Assembly (NCBI RefSeq): GCF_004524775.2
Contig: NZ_CP119081.1
Location: 372,001 to 436,000, forward strand
Direction: 5' to 3'
DNA length: 64,000 bases
Origin: Helcococcus ovis
GTDB lineage: Bacteria; Bacillota; Clostridia; Tissierellales; Peptoniphilaceae
A model generated the notes under the pieces. That model saw only the letters and a program-made list of their open reading frames with translations, was not told the DNA's origin and did no database searches. Positions 43,551 through 54,729 of this stretch are shown here, in pieces. How positions within the stretch are numbered: position 1 is the stretch's first letter; every line of letters starts with the position of its first letter. The position numbers and the translations under genes are program-made.

Positions 43551-45308
43551 ATGAAAAGAACAAAAATTGTATGTACAATTGGACCGGCTTCTGAATCAGA
43601 AGACAAATTAAAGGAATTAATGGAAATGGGAATGAATGTTTGTCGTTTGAATTTTTCACATGGCGATCATTCAGAACATTTACAAAGAATTCAAAATATT
43701 AAAAAAGTTAGAGAAAAATTAGGCAACTATACTGCGATTATGTTGGATACAAAAGGACCAGAAATTAGAATTGGTACTTTTAAGGATGGTATGGTTGTAA
43801 GTTTAAAATCCGGGGATAAATTTACACTAACAACAAGAGATATTGTTGGTGACCAATCAATCGTTTCAGTTTCATATAAAGATTTACCAAAAGATTTAGT
43901 TCCGGGAAATAGAGTTTTAATTGATGATGGTTTAGTAGAATTTGTCGTAGATTCAATTGAAGATACAGAAATTCATACAACTGTTGTTAACTATGGTGAT
44001 ATTAAAGATAGAAAAGGATTAAATGCACCAAGTATCAAAATTAATCTACCAGCATTAACAGAAAAAGATATTAATGATATTAAATTTGGTGTTGAAAACG
44101 GAATTGATTTTATTGCAGCATCATTTATCAGAAAAGCAGATGACGTTTTAGCAATTAGAAAAGTTTTAGAAGAATGTGGCGGAGAACATGTACACATAAT
44201 CTCAAAAATTGAAAGTGAAGAGGGTGTTGAAAATTTAGATGAAATCATTGAAGTATCAGATGGTATAATGGTTGCTAGAGGGGATTTGGGTGTTGAAGTT
44301 TCAAATGAAAGAGTTCCTTTGGTACAAAAAGAAATTATTAGAAAATGTAATTTATTAGGAAAACCTGTTATAACAGCTACTCAAATGTTAGATTCAATGA
44401 TAAGAAATCCGAGACCAACAAGAGCTGAAGTAAATGACGTTGCTAATGCTATTTTAGATGGTTCTGATGCAATTATGTTATCAGGAGAAACAGCAGCAGG
44501 TAAATATCCGGTTGAAGCTGTAGAAACGATGAAAAGAATTGCATTACATATTGAATCATCAATTGACTATAAAAAAGCTGTTGAATCAAGAAAAGAATGG
44601 ATTGAAAGTGATCCAACTAATGCAATTTCTAATTCGGTATCAAGAATTGCAGAGCAATTAAATGCTAATGCTATTGTTGCAGCTACAACATCAGGTGGTA
44701 CAGCAAGATCAATTTCTAAATTTAGACCTGAAACTCAAATTATTGCTACAACACATATCCCAGAGGTTGCAAGAAAATTATCATTGGTATGGGGTGTTTA
44801 TCCAATATTAACAAAGAGAGTTGAATTAACAGATCAATTAATTGACAATTCAATTTCAGAAGCACTGAAAAATAAATTTATCAATGAAGGTGATTTAATA
44901 GTATTATCAGCAGGGATTCCAGTTGCGACACCTGGTTCAACAAATATGTTAAAAGTTCATACTGTTGCTAAAATTCTTTCACAAGGACAACCAATAGGAA
45001 AGAGTTCTGTAGTTGCGAGAGCTTGTGTTGTTGAAACATCAGAACAACTAAAGGATAAATTTATGGATGGAGATATTATTGTTGCTAAGTATACAGATGC
45101 AGAAATGATTCCATTCATTGAAAAATCAGCAGGTATTATTGTAGAACAAGGTGGTTTGACATCTCATGCAGCAATTACAGCATTAAATTACAAATTACCG
45201 GCAATTATCGGTGCTGATTTGACAAAAGAAAAGATTGAAAATGGACAATTAATAACATTAGACGCTTATGCAGGTATCGTATACGACGGTTCAGCAAAAG
45301 TTATGTAA
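43551..45308 (+). CDS. pyk: Pyruvate kinase with C-terminal PEP-utiliser domain
   Basis: A 585-residue pyruvate kinase. The N-terminal TKIVCTIGPASES, MLDTKGPEIRIG, the metal-binding ISKIESEEGVEN and MVARGDLGVE are all present. About 110 extra residues at the C terminus form the phospho-histidine domain found in Bacillus-type enzymes (GGLTSHAAITA). It makes ATP and pyruvate at the end of glycolysis. Co-transcribed with pfkA. A hairpin terminator follows 36 bases later. Confidence 0.96.
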   Translation: MKRTKIVCTIGPASESEDKLKELMEMGMNVCRLNFSHGDHSEHLQRIQNIKKVREKLGNYTAIMLDTKGPEIRIGTFKDGMVVSLKSGDKFTLTTRDIVGDQSIVSVSYKDLPKDLVPGNRVLIDDGLVEFVVDSIEDTEIHTTVVNYGDIKDRKGLNAPSIKINLPALTEKDINDIKFGVENGIDFIAASFIRKADDVLAIRKVLEECGGEHVHIISKIESEEGVENLDEIIEVSDGIMVARGDLGVEVSNERVPLVQKEIIRKCNLLGKPVITATQMLDSMIRNPRPTRAEVNDVANAILDGSDAIMLSGETAAGKYPVEAVETMKRIALHIESSIDYKKAVESRKEWIESDPTNAISNSVSRIAEQLNANAIVAATTSGGTARSISKFRPETQIIATTHIPEVARKLSLVWGVYPILTKRVELTDQLIDNSISEALKNKFINEGDLIVLSAGIPVATPGSTNMLKVHTVAKILSQGQPIGKSSVVARACVVETSEQLKDKFMDGDIIVAKYTDAEMIPFIEKSAGIIVEQGGLTSHAAITALNYKLPAIIGADLTKEKIENGQLITLDAYAGIVYDGSAKVM

Positions 45309-45343
45309 TAAAAAAATTTAAGTATAATTTAAAATATTAAAAT

Positions 45344-45408
45344 AAACAAGGGGGTATAGCAAAATAACTAAAAATGTTATTTTGTAATTCTCCCTTGTTT
45401 TATTTTTT
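45344..45408 (+). terminator. Terminator after pyk
   Basis: AAACAAGGG pairs with CCCTTGTTT outside and AGCAAAATAACT with GTTATTTTGT inside, followed by a T run. The inner part belongs to the recurring TATTGCAAAATAAC hairpin family. Confidence 0.8.
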
Positions 45409-45516
45409 TTTATTTATTTTTTTGAAAACTTTCGCATTAAATTTTATTTTATTAAAATAAATTAACTTTTTTGTAACTTGTGTAATGTTTTTTAATCTTT
45501 TTGTAACTTTTTGTGT

Positions 45517-45522
45517 TATAAT
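45517..45522 (+). promoter_or_regulatory. -10 box of the ftsEX operon
   Basis: TATAAT 20 bases before the ftsE start. Two direct copies of TTTTTGTAACTT (about 45469 and 45499) lie just upstream and could be a regulator site; the -35 is weak. Confidence 0.5.
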
Positions 45523-45541
45523 ATTTTTTGGGTAGGTACAT

Positions 45542-46225
45542 ATGATTAGATTTGAAAATGTTAATAAAAAATATTCAGATAAAATTGTAGCGATAAACAA
45601 TGTTTCATTTGAAGTAAAAAATGGAGAATTTGTATTTATTACAGGTGCAAGTGGAGCAGGAAAATCTACAATTACTAGATTATTATTAAAAGAGATAGAC
45701 CCGGATGGTGGGAAGTTATATCTGATGGATGAGGATATTACAAAAGTTTCAAGAAGAATGATTCCAAAAATAAGAACAACAATAGGAGTAGTTTTTCAAG
45801 ATTTTAGATTATTAGCAAATAGAACGGTTTATGAAAATATAGAATTTGTTTTAGATGTAAAAGGTTTATCAAGAAAAGATAAAAGAGAAAAGATAGATGA
45901 AGTATTAGATATTGTTCATTTAAAGCATAGAAAAAAGGCTTATCCGAATGAATTATCCGGAGGGGAAAAGCAAAGATTATCTATAGCTAGAGCGTTATCC
46001 ATTGAACCAAAGATAATATTAGCTGATGAACCAACCGGTAATTTGGATCCTAATACTGCGTGGGAAATTATGGATTGTTTTGAAGAAGTTAATAAAAAAG
46101 GCACAACTGTAGTTATAAATACACATTCAAAGGAAATTGTTGATAAAATGCAAAAAAGAGTAATTTCTTTGGCAAACGGAAATATTATTAGAGATTCCGT
46201 AGGAGGTTATGATGAAAGCATTTAG
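45542..46225 (+). CDS. ftsE: Cell division ATP-binding protein FtsE
   Basis: A 227-residue ABC ATPase. Walker A is GASGAGKST, the signature LSGGEKQRLS, and Walker B ILADEPTGNLDP. It is the cytoplasmic motor of FtsEX, which activates peptidoglycan hydrolases at the division site. It overlaps ftsX. The start follows GGGTAGGTACAT. Confidence 0.95.
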   Translation: MIRFENVNKKYSDKIVAINNVSFEVKNGEFVFITGASGAGKSTITRLLLKEIDPDGGKLYLMDEDITKVSRRMIPKIRTTIGVVFQDFRLLANRTVYENIEFVLDVKGLSRKDKREKIDEVLDIVHLKHRKKAYPNELSGGEKQRLSIARALSIEPKIILADEPTGNLDPNTAWEIMDCFEEVNKKGTTVVINTHSKEIVDKMQKRVISLANGNIIRDSVGGYDESI

Positions 46226-47138
46226 AAAATTAATTAATACCCTTAAAGAGGGACTTAAAGGAATATGGAAACATAAAAATTTAGGTCTTGTATCAATAAC
46301 ATCGACATTTTCTACACTTTTTGTAATAGGTATTATAATTATTATTACAGTGAGCATAAATAATGTAGCTTTACAGATACAAGGTAAAGTAAATGATGTT
46401 GAAATTTTTATAAAAAAAGATGCTACAGAAGTGCAAATTGCAGAGTTAAAACATAAAATAGAAACATCTCCAATAAAAAAGATTGTAGAATATAGATCTT
46501 CAAAACAGGCTTTGTCTATAATGAAACAGAGTTGGGGTGACAATTCTAAGTTGCTGGATAATTTAGAATTGGAAAAAGTTTTACCATCATCATTCATAGT
46601 AAAATTAGAAGATATATCTCAAACTAAAGAATTTGCAAAATCTTTACAAAGTGACAATATCATTGAAGAAATAAATTATTATAAAGATTTAGTTGATAAA
46701 GTTTATAAAGTATCAAATTATGTAAAAATATTTGGAGCGATTTTGGTTGCTGTATTGATGGTAGTATCATTGTTTATAATTTCAAATACTATAAAATTAA
46801 CAGTAGTTTCTAGGATAAATGAGATTGCGATAATGAAAAACGTTGGTGCAACTAATAATTACATAAGAATACCATTTATTATAGAGGGGATTTTTTATAG
46901 TTTATTAGCATCTATATTATCATTTATGGCTGTGTATTACCTATATAGATTTGTTTATATAAATTTTGGGGCGAGATTACAAAGTAACTTTACAATATTA
47001 AGTTTAATTAACCCTGAATTGTTGAAAGTAAGTTTATTCCAAATTATTAATTCATTGGGATTAGGAATAGGTGTAATAGGATCAATTTTCTCAATAAGGA
47101 GATATTTAATTAATAGAGAGGTAAAATATGTCAAGTAG
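46212..47138 (+). CDS. ftsX: Cell division protein FtsX
   Basis: A 308-residue membrane protein with one N-terminal helix (about 28-50), an outside domain, and three C-terminal helices, the FtsX topology. Of two tandem ATGs (46209 and 46212) the second is 5 bases from AGGAGG and is preferred. It overlaps ftsE by 14 bases and the hydrolase gene by 11, so the three products form one machine. Confidence 0.93.
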   Translation: MKAFRKLINTLKEGLKGIWKHKNLGLVSITSTFSTLFVIGIIIIITVSINNVALQIQGKVNDVEIFIKKDATEVQIAELKHKIETSPIKKIVEYRSSKQALSIMKQSWGDNSKLLDNLELEKVLPSSFIVKLEDISQTKEFAKSLQSDNIIEEINYYKDLVDKVYKVSNYVKIFGAILVAVLMVVSLFIISNTIKLTVVSRINEIAIMKNVGATNNYIRIPFIIEGIFYSLLASILSFMAVYYLYRFVYINFGARLQSNFTILSLINPELLKVSLFQIINSLGLGIGVIGSIFSIRRYLINREVKYVK

Positions 47139-48501
47139 GAAAAAATATATAAGATTTACAGCTTATGTTTTATCTATGATTTTGTTATTTGGAAATACAA
47201 AGTTTAATCATGCTTCTAATTTAAATCAAGAATTAAATAATACAAAAGATTCTTTGAATAAAATTGATTATGATATTGAAGCTAGAAATTATAAAATTGA
47301 TAGTTATCAAGAAGAAATTGATGTAAATAAGGATGTTAAAAAGTCAATAAATGAAGAGCTTTTGAAATTGCAGAAAGATAAAGCCTCTCTAGAGGAGCAG
47401 GTTGGTTTTTTAAATGGTGAGATTCAAAAAACTTTAAATAAAATCTATGAAAATGAAACTCAAATTTTAGAAATAAAAGATAAAATAATTAAAAATGAAA
47501 AAGAAGTAGAAGAAGTAAAGAAGAAAATATTAAAAAATACAAAATTATTAAAAGAAAGATTAGTAATTATGTATAAAATGGGAGATGCTCAAAAAGTAGA
47601 GGTTTTATTATCATCGAAAAATTTTAATGATTTTTTATCAAGAAATAAGATGATGACAACAATTACAAAAAATGATAAAAGTTTAATTCAAACATTAAAA
47701 ACAGATAAAGAAAAATTAGATAAATTAATAAATGAATTAAATGGTCAGAAAAAAGTTTTAGAAATTACAAAACAAAATCTAAAAAAAGAAAAATCTGATT
47801 TAGATTCTCAGAAATCAGTTAAAGATAAATTGTTAAATGAAGTAAGAGCTAAAGAAGGGGAAAAATCTAAAAAGATTGAAGAATTAGATAAATATATAAG
47901 TGACTATGAATCAAAAATAAGTGAAAAGATTTCTGAAAAAAGGAGTTTACAAGAAAAAAAAGAATCTTTACAAAGTGAAATTGCAGATTTGGAAAGAAAA
48001 ATTGAAGAAGAGGCTGAAGAAGCAAGATTGGAAGCTCTTAGAATCAAGAAAGCGGAATTGGATGAAATAAATACTTCAACTCACAATCATGGCAATGGTC
48101 AATTAGCATGGCCAACTGATGCAACTTATATTTCAAGTTATTTTGGATGGAGATCCGGTTTTACATTACAAGATGGTTCTTGGTATAATGGAGGATTCCA
48201 TACTGGAGTGGATTTAGCCGGACCATTAGGCACAAATATATATGCAGCAGAAGATGGGGTTGTAACATTTGCCGGATGGAATGATTATGGTTATGGGAAT
48301 TTAATTATAATTGATCATGGCAATGGAATGACAACAAGATATGCTCACCTAAATAGCGTACCTGTTTCGGTTGGACAACGTGTAAGTAGAGGACAATATA
48401 TTGCTCCTATGGGAACTACGGGATATTCAACCGGTTCACATTTGCACTTTGAAGTAAGAATAAATGGAGAAGCTCAAAATCCATTGTCTTATATTAGGTA
48501 A
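47128..48501 (+). CDS. PcsB/EnvC-like coiled-coil protein with M23 peptidase domain
   Basis: A 457-residue secreted protein. A signal-type hydrophobic segment lies at about residues 10-28, followed by a long coiled coil (about 35-310, Lys/Glu/Leu rich). The C terminus is a LytM/M23 zinc endopeptidase: HTGVDLAGP and HLHFEVRINGE hold the metal. The coiled coil is the part that binds FtsX in EnvC and PcsB. Overlap with ftsX strongly supports it as the FtsEX-activated cell wall hydrolase. Unlike streptococcal PcsB, which has a CHAP domain, this one has M23. Confidence 0.92.
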   Translation: MSSRKKYIRFTAYVLSMILLFGNTKFNHASNLNQELNNTKDSLNKIDYDIEARNYKIDSYQEEIDVNKDVKKSINEELLKLQKDKASLEEQVGFLNGEIQKTLNKIYENETQILEIKDKIIKNEKEVEEVKKKILKNTKLLKERLVIMYKMGDAQKVEVLLSSKNFNDFLSRNKMMTTITKNDKSLIQTLKTDKEKLDKLINELNGQKKVLEITKQNLKKEKSDLDSQKSVKDKLLNEVRAKEGEKSKKIEELDKYISDYESKISEKISEKRSLQEKKESLQSEIADLERKIEEEAEEARLEALRIKKAELDEINTSTHNHGNGQLAWPTDATYISSYFGWRSGFTLQDGSWYNGGFHTGVDLAGPLGTNIYAAEDGVVTFAGWNDYGYGNLIIIDHGNGMTTRYAHLNSVPVSVGQRVSRGQYIAPMGTTGYSTGSHLHFEVRINGEAQNPLSYIR

Positions 48502-48508
48502 TAAGATT

Positions 48509-48558
48509 AGGTACTATTACAAAATGACATTAGGCTATTTTGTAATAGTACCTTTTGT
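48509..48558 (+). terminator. Terminator after the ftsEX-peptidase operon
   Basis: AGGTACTATTACAAAAT (48509-48525) pairs perfectly with ATTTTGTAATAGTACCT (48537-48553). Its arms share the TATTACAAAAT core of the recurring hairpin family. Confidence 0.8.
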
Positions 48559-48606
48559 ATTATATGTAATATGTAATATAATATATGTATAATTTTTGGA
48601 GGTAAT

Positions 48607-49830
48607 ATGAATAAAAAAGTTAAAATTATTATGTATTCATGTATTGTTGTTTTAATTTCTTTGGTTAGTTTTAATTTTGGAAGAAAGAGTATGCAACAAG
48701 ATATAAAAAATACAACAATAAATTCAAGCAAAAAAGAAATTAAAATATTAAATTTTGATAGAGTTAATAAAAATATTTCATCTTTAGTTGATTTGATAGA
48801 GATAAAATATTTACACAAATTTAAATATGAAGATTTAGAACAAGGTATATATAAAGGTATGATTGATTCATTGAAAGATCAATATTCAACATTTTTTAAT
48901 GAAGAAGAATTTAAGGAATTAATGAATCATACTTCAGGAGAATTTTCAGGGGTTGGTATACAAGTAGGGGTATCTGAAGATGGATATATTGAAGTTATTG
49001 CACCAATAAAGGGATCTCCTGCTGATAATGCAGGTGTTAAACCGGGAGATAAAATTTCTAAAATAAATGGTGAAGTATTTTTAGGAAAAGATTTAAATAA
49101 GGCCGTTAAAATAATGAGAGGAAAAGAAGGCGAATCAGTTGTTCTTACAGTAAAAAGATTAATAGACAATAAAGAACAAGATATTAATATTAAAATTACA
49201 AGAGCTGTAATTAATTTAGAGTCTGTATATCCAAAAATGTTGGATAATAATATTGGATATGTTTTAGTAACAAATTTTCAGGAAAATACAGCTAAAGAAT
49301 TTGAAAAAGCTATAAAGGACTTAAAATCTCAAGGTGCTCAAAAATTGATTTTGGATTTAAGAAATAATCCAGGAGGACTTTTGGATTCGACGGTAAACAT
49401 TGCAAATATGTTAATGAATAAAGGGATACTTATAACTGCTAAAGATAAAAATGGAAATGTGGAAAAATACGAGACTAAAGATGGTACATTAACAGATATG
49501 CCGATGGTAACATTAATTAATAAAGGTTCTGCATCAGCATCAGAAGTTATGTCCGGAGCATTAAAAGATAGAAAAAGGAGTATACTTGTTGGTGAAAATT
49601 CATATGGTAAGGGAGTAATTCAACAAATATTTCCATTTAATATAGATAATAAAAAAGAAGGATTAAAGATTACTATAGCTGAGTTTTTCACACCTAATGG
49701 AAATCAAATAAATAAAAAAGGTATAAAGCCTGATTATGAAGTGAAAATTCCGGGAAACGTGAAAAAAATAGGAGTTGATAATTTAGAAAATGATACACAA
49801 CTACAAAAAGCTATTGAATTATTAAAATAA
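48607..49830 (+). CDS. C-terminal processing protease (S41 family)
   Basis: A 407-residue exported serine protease. A membrane anchor is at about residues 5-22, a PDZ domain at about 100-185 ([17 protein letters not shown]), and the catalytic core has the serine in [15 protein letters not shown] and the lysine in [11 protein letters not shown]. Related proteases (CtpA/CtpB) cut envelope proteins. The gene follows the FtsX-partner hydrolase, as often in Firmicutes, and precedes uvrB by 14 bases. Ribosome site TTGGAGGTAAT. Confidence 0.93.
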   Translation: MNKKVKIIMYSCIVVLISLVSFNFGRKSMQQDIKNTTINSSKKEIKILNFDRVNKNISSLVDLIEIKYLHKFKYEDLEQGIYKGMIDSLKDQYSTFFNEEEFKELMNHTSGEFSGVGIQVGVSEDGYIEVIAPIKGSPADNAGVKPGDKISKINGEVFLGKDLNKAVKIMRGKEGESVVLTVKRLIDNKEQDINIKITRAVINLESVYPKMLDNNIGYVLVTNFQENTAKEFEKAIKDLKSQGAQKLILDLRNNPGGLLDSTVNIANMLMNKGILITAKDKNGNVEKYETKDGTLTDMPMVTLINKGSASASEVMSGALKDRKRSILVGENSYGKGVIQQIFPFNIDNKKEGLKITIAEFFTPNGNQINKKGIKPDYEVKIPGNVKKIGVDNLENDTQLQKAIELLK

Positions 49831-49844
49831 AGAAAAGAGTAATA

Positions 49845-51821
49845 ATGACAGAATTTAATTTACAATCAAAATTTAAACCGATGGGAGATCAATCAAATGC
49901 AATAAAAACTTTGGTTGAAGGATTAAATAATGGAGATAAATTTCAAACATTAAAAGGTGTAACTGGTTCAGGTAAAACCTTTACTATGGCTAATATAATA
50001 CAAAATGTAAATAGACCTACTTTAGTTTTAGCTCATAATAAAACTTTAGCTTATCAGTTATTTCAAGAGTTTAAGGAATTTTTTCCAAATGATTCTGTTG
50101 AATACTTTGTATCATATTATGATTATTATCAACCTGAAGCCTATGTATTTGCAACAGATACATATATTGCTAAAGATTCGTCAATAAATGATGAAATTGA
50201 TAAAATGAGACACTCTGCAACAGCTGCTTTATATGAAAATAGAAATGTAATTATAGTGGCATCAGTTTCTTGTATTTATGGTTTGGGAGATCCGATTGAT
50301 TATGAAAAGATGACAGTATCTTTAAGACCCGGAATGGAAATAGAAAGAGATGAAGTTTTAAAGAAATTAATCAATATACAATTCATGAGAAATGATATCG
50401 ATTTTTCAAGAGGTACATTTAGGGTTAGAGGAGATATTGTAGATATATTTCCTGCTAATGCTACTGAAAATATATATAGAGTAGAGTTTTTTGGGGATGA
50501 AATAGATAGAATCTCAGAACTTAATTACTTAACTGGTGAAGTCATAAAACATTTAAATCACATCATGATTTTCCCGGCATCTCATTATGCAACTTCTAGA
50601 GATAAGATAAGTCTTGCAGTTAAGAGTATAGGTGAAGAACTACAAGAAAGATTAAAATGGTTTAATGATCATAATAAATTATTGGAAGCCCAAAGATTAG
50701 AGCAAAGAACAACCTATGATATTGAAATGCTTACAGAAGTTGGATTTGTATCGGGTATTGAAAATTATTCAAGACATTTAAGTCAAAGAGCTCCCGGTTC
50801 TAGACCATTTACATTATTAGACTATTTTCCAAAAGATTGGCTTTTGCTAGTTGATGAGTCACATGTTACTTTACCACAAGTTAGAGGAATGTATGAGGGA
50901 GACAGATCCAGAAAACAAAACCTTGTAGATTATGGATTTAGGTTACCATCAGCACTTGACAATAGACCTTTAAAGTTTAATGAGTTTGAACATTTGATAA
51001 ATCAGGCTATATTCGTTTCAGCAACACCTGGAGAATATGAAAAAAATCATCAAAGTATAGAAGTTGAACAGGTTATTAGACCAACAGGATTGTTAGATCC
51101 TATAGTTGAAGTTAGACCAACAGAAAACCAAATTGATGATTTGTTTAATGAAATTACAGAAAATACAAAAAATGGGTATAGAACGCTTGTAACAACATTA
51201 ACAAAAAGAATGGCAGAAGATTTGACTGATTTTATGAAAGATCATGGTATAAATGTTACCTATTTGCATTCAGACATAGATACAATAGAAAGAGTTGAAA
51301 TTTTAAGAGATTTAAGACTTGGGAAATATGATGTTTTAGTGGGGATTAACTTATTAAGGGAAGGTTTAGATCTTCCTGAAGTGTCTTTGATAGCCATTAT
51401 GGATGCGGATAAAGAAGGATTTTTAAGATCTGAAACATCTTTAATCCAAACTATTGGTAGAGCTGCTAGAAATGAAAATGGTAGAGTAATAATGTATGGG
51501 GATTCTATTACAAAATCAATGAATGTAGCGATAACTGAAACTAATAGAAGAAGAAAAATTCAAGAAGAATATAATAGAAAACATAATATAAAACCAAAAT
51601 CAATTATAAAAGAAATTACAAATATCGTTACTGTATCAATGGCGGCTGAAAATTCTGAAATATATAAAACGGATACAAAATCTGTATCAACAGAACAAAT
51701 GCATGAAATCATTGTAAATCTTGAAAAAGAAATGATTTCTGCTGCTGAAGTTTTGGATTTTGAAAAAGCAGCAAATTTAAGAGATCAAATAAGAAAATTA
51801 AAAAAAGAGTATGGAATTTAG
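49845..51821 (+). CDS. uvrB: Excinuclease ABC subunit B
   Basis: A 658-residue UvrB. The helicase Walker A is GVTGSGKT, the beta hairpin lies around [20 protein letters not shown] is the Walker B region, and the C-terminal UVR domain ([21 protein letters not shown], partly quoted) binds UvrC. It verifies DNA damage in nucleotide excision repair. uvrA follows after 8 bases; no uvrC is in the window. Confidence 0.97.
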   Translation: MTEFNLQSKFKPMGDQSNAIKTLVEGLNNGDKFQTLKGVTGSGKTFTMANIIQNVNRPTLVLAHNKTLAYQLFQEFKEFFPNDSVEYFVSYYDYYQPEAYVFATDTYIAKDSSINDEIDKMRHSATAALYENRNVIIVASVSCIYGLGDPIDYEKMTVSLRPGMEIERDEVLKKLINIQFMRNDIDFSRGTFRVRGDIVDIFPANATENIYRVEFFGDEIDRISELNYLTGEVIKHLNHIMIFPASHYATSRDKISLAVKSIGEELQERLKWFNDHNKLLEAQRLEQRTTYDIEMLTEVGFVSGIENYSRHLSQRAPGSRPFTLLDYFPKDWLLLVDESHVTLPQVRGMYEGDRSRKQNLVDYGFRLPSALDNRPLKFNEFEHLINQAIFVSATPGEYEKNHQSIEVEQVIRPTGLLDPIVEVRPTENQIDDLFNEITENTKNGYRTLVTTLTKRMAEDLTDFMKDHGINVTYLHSDIDTIERVEILRDLRLGKYDVLVGINLLREGLDLPEVSLIAIMDADKEGFLRSETSLIQTIGRAARNENGRVIMYGDSITKSMNVAITETNRRRKIQEEYNRKHNIKPKSIIKEITNIVTVSMAAENSEIYKTDTKSVSTEQMHEIIVNLEKEMISAAEVLDFEKAANLRDQIRKLKKEYGI

Positions 51822-51829
51822 GTGATTAG

Positions 51830-54667
51830 ATGAGTTTAGAAAAAATAATAATAAAAGATGCAAGGGTAAATAACTTAAATCACATTGATCTAGAATTACC
51901 TAGAGATAAGATGATTGTTTTTACTGGACTTTCCGGTTCAGGAAAATCTTCTTTAGCGTTTGATACAATTTATGCAGAAGGGCAAAGAAGATATGTAGAG
52001 TCATTATCATCATATGCTAGACAATTTTTAGGTCAAATGGATAAACCTGAAGTAGAATCTATAGAGGGTTTATCCCCTTCTATTTCAATTGATCAAAAAA
52101 CTACTAATAGGAATCCACGTTCAACAGTTGGAACTGTAACTGAAATATATGATTATCTAAGATTGTTGTTTGCAAAAGTTGGTCTTCCTCATTGTCCTGT
52201 ATGTGGAAAAGAAATAAAAGCTATGTCTATCGATCAAATGGTTGATAGAGTATTAGAACTTGAAGAAAGAGATAAAATTTTAATTTTGTCACCAGTTATT
52301 GTTGCAAAAAAAGGTGAACATAAAAAGATTATTGAAAATATAAAGAAACAGGGATTTACAAGAATAAGAGTAGATGGAAATGTTTTAGATTTATCTATTG
52401 ATGAAATCGAATTGGAAAAAAATAAAAAACATGATATTGAAATAGTTGTTGACAGATTAGTTATTAAAGATGGTATTGAATCAAGATTAGCCGGTTCGTT
52501 AGAAACTGCCTTAGATTTATCTGACGGAAGGGTTGTAGTTAATGTCATAAATAAAAAAGAATTTGTTATGTCATCATCACTATCTTGTCCTGATGGACAC
52601 ATGTCTTTAGGGGAAATATCTCCAAGATTATTTTCATTTAATGCTCCTTTTGGGGCATGTAGTGCATGTGACGGTTTAGGATATCATAAAGCGGTAGATC
52701 CGGAACTGGTAATACCTAATTATGAGGAATCTATCGATGATGGTGCCATTAAACCATTTGCAACAGCAAAAAAAGGGACGTTTTACTACGAAATATTTAG
52801 AGAATTAGCAAGGTTAAATAATTTTGATATGCAAACACCATTATCAAAAGCACCTAAAAAATTAATTGATGAAATACTTTATGGTTCGGATAAAAAATTA
52901 AAAATTAATTTTTCGTCACATTTTAAAGACGGTGGGAAAGATTTTAAAGTTGTAATGTGGGAAGGAGTGATTGAAAATTTAACAAGAAGACAAAATCAAA
53001 CTTTTTCTGATGCAATGAAAAATAAAATAGAAGAATTTATGTCAGAGAATCAATGTGAAGTTTGTCATGGAAATAAATTAAAACCTGAAGTTTTATCCAT
53101 TACAATTAATGATAAGTCTATTATTGAGGTAACTGATTTATCAATTAGAGATGCATACAAATTTATAGAAAATATTAAATTTAGCGAGTCACAAAGTATT
53201 ATTGCTCAGCCTATAATTAAAGAAATTAAAGCAAGATTAAATTTTTTAAATGAAGTAGGATTAGATTATCTTACAATGTCAAGACAAGCGGGCACCCTTT
53301 CAGGGGGAGAATCTCAAAGAATTAGACTTGCTACACAAATTGGTGCTGGATTAGTAGGAGTTGTTTATGTTTTAGATGAACCAAGTATCGGTTTACATCA
53401 AAGAGATAATGAGAAATTGCTTAAGTCATTAAGAAATTTAACTAATTTGGGAAATACATTAATTGTTGTAGAGCATGATGAGGATACTATGAAGGAATCC
53501 GATTTAATTGTTGACATTGGGCCAGGGGCAGGTGTGCATGGTGGTAATGTCGTTGCTAAAGGTACTTATAATCAAATAATGAAGAATACTAAATCTATTA
53601 CTGGTCAATATCTTTCGAGAAAAAAATTCATACCTGTTCCTGCTAAAAGAAGAAAACCATCTGGATTTATTGAAATAAAAGGGGCTAGACAAAACAATTT
53701 AAAAAATATTGATGTAAAAATTCCTTTAGGAGTAATGACATTAATTACAGGAGTTTCAGGATCTGGAAAATCATCACTGATTAATCAAATTTTTTATAAT
53801 GGACTTATGAAAAAATTACATGGTTCAAGAGTTATAGTTGGAGAACATGATGAAATAACAGGTGTGCAACAAATTGATAAAATTATACAAATTGATCAAA
53901 GTCCGATAGGTAGGACACCACGTTCAAATCCTGTGACATATACAAAGACATTTGATAATATCAGAGATGTTTTTGCGATGACAAATGAAGCTAAAATGAG
54001 AGGATATGATAAAGGCCGATTTTCATTTAATGTAAAGGGAGGACGTTGTGAAAATTGTGATGGCGACGGTGTAATAAAAGTTGAAATGCACTTCTTACCG
54101 GATGTTTATGTTCCATGTGAAGTGTGTGGAGGTAAAAGATACAATAGGGAAACACTTCAAGTAAAATATAAAGATAAAGATATTTCGGATGTATTAAATA
54201 TGACTGTTGAAGAGGGGCTTGAATTTTTCAAAAACCATGAACCAATAAAAAGAAAACTTCAAACATTAAATGATGTTGGGTTATCATATATCAAATTGGG
54301 GCAGCCATCAACACAACTTTCAGGTGGGGAAGCTCAAAGAATTAAGTTATCTAGCGAACTAGCTAAACGTTCAACAGGGAAAACTCTATATGTTTTAGAT
54401 GAACCAACAACAGGTCTTCATACGGCTGATATTCATAAATTGGTTAAAGTATTAAATGATTTAGTAGAAGCAGGTAATTCGGTTGTAGTAATTGAACATA
54501 ATTTAGATGTAATAAAAACAGCTGATTATATCATTGATTTAGGACCTGAAGGTGGAGATGGTGGTGGTATGATTGTCGCAGAAGGTACACCTGAAGAAAT
54601 AGTAAAAGTAAATGAATCATATACAGGAAAATTTTTGAAACCTTATTTGGAAGAAAAAAATAAATAA
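51830..54667 (+). CDS. uvrA: Excinuclease ABC subunit A
   Basis: A 945-residue UvrA with two ABC ATPase units. Walker A motifs are [14 protein letters not shown] and [11 protein letters not shown]; signatures are [12 protein letters not shown] and [11 protein letters not shown]. Zinc fingers are CPVCGKE, the CSACDG/CEVCHGN set, and CENCDGDGV with CEVCGGK. It finds DNA lesions together with UvrB. Standard length and organisation. Confidence 0.97.
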   Translation: MSLEKIIIKDARVNNLNHIDLELPRDKMIVFTGLSGSGKSSLAFDTIYAEGQRRYVESLSSYARQFLGQMDKPEVESIEGLSPSISIDQKTTNRNPRSTVGTVTEIYDYLRLLFAKVGLPHCPVCGKEIKAMSIDQMVDRVLELEERDKILILSPVIVAKKGEHKKIIENIKKQGFTRIRVDGNVLDLSIDEIELEKNKKHDIEIVVDRLVIKDGIESRLAGSLETALDLSDGRVVVNVINKKEFVMSSSLSCPDGHMSLGEISPRLFSFNAPFGACSACDGLGYHKAVDPELVIPNYEESIDDGAIKPFATAKKGTFYYEIFRELARLNNFDMQTPLSKAPKKLIDEILYGSDKKLKINFSSHFKDGGKDFKVVMWEGVIENLTRRQNQTFSDAMKNKIEEFMSENQCEVCHGNKLKPEVLSITINDKSIIEVTDLSIRDAYKFIENIKFSESQSIIAQPIIKEIKARLNFLNEVGLDYLTMSRQAGTLSGGESQRIRLATQIGAGLVGVVYVLDEPSIGLHQRDNEKLLKSLRNLTNLGNTLIVVEHDEDTMKESDLIVDIGPGAGVHGGNVVAKGTYNQIMKNTKSITGQYLSRKKFIPVPAKRRKPSGFIEIKGARQNNLKNIDVKIPLGVMTLITGVSGSGKSSLINQIFYNGLMKKLHGSRVIVGEHDEITGVQQIDKIIQIDQSPIGRTPRSNPVTYTKTFDNIRDVFAMTNEAKMRGYDKGRFSFNVKGGRCENCDGDGVIKVEMHFLPDVYVPCEVCGGKRYNRETLQVKYKDKDISDVLNMTVEEGLEFFKNHEPIKRKLQTLNDVGLSYIKLGQPSTQLSGGEAQRIKLSSELAKRSTGKTLYVLDEPTTGLHTADIHKLVKVLNDLVEAGNSVVVIEHNLDVIKTADYIIDLGPEGGDGGGMIVAEGTPEEIVKVNESYTGKFLKPYLEEKNK

Positions 54668-54671
54668 AATA

Positions 54672-54700
54672 TTGATTTATATAATTTAATATGTTATTAT
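54672..54700 (+). promoter_or_regulatory. Promoter of the pyr operon
   Basis: TTGATT at 54672-54677, a 17-base spacer and an extended -10 (TGT then TATTAT at 54695-54700). Only about 24 bases separate it from the pyrB start, so there is no room for a PyrR-type attenuator. Confidence 0.65.
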
Positions 54701-54729
54701 ATTCCAAGAAAAAAATTAGGAGAAATAAT

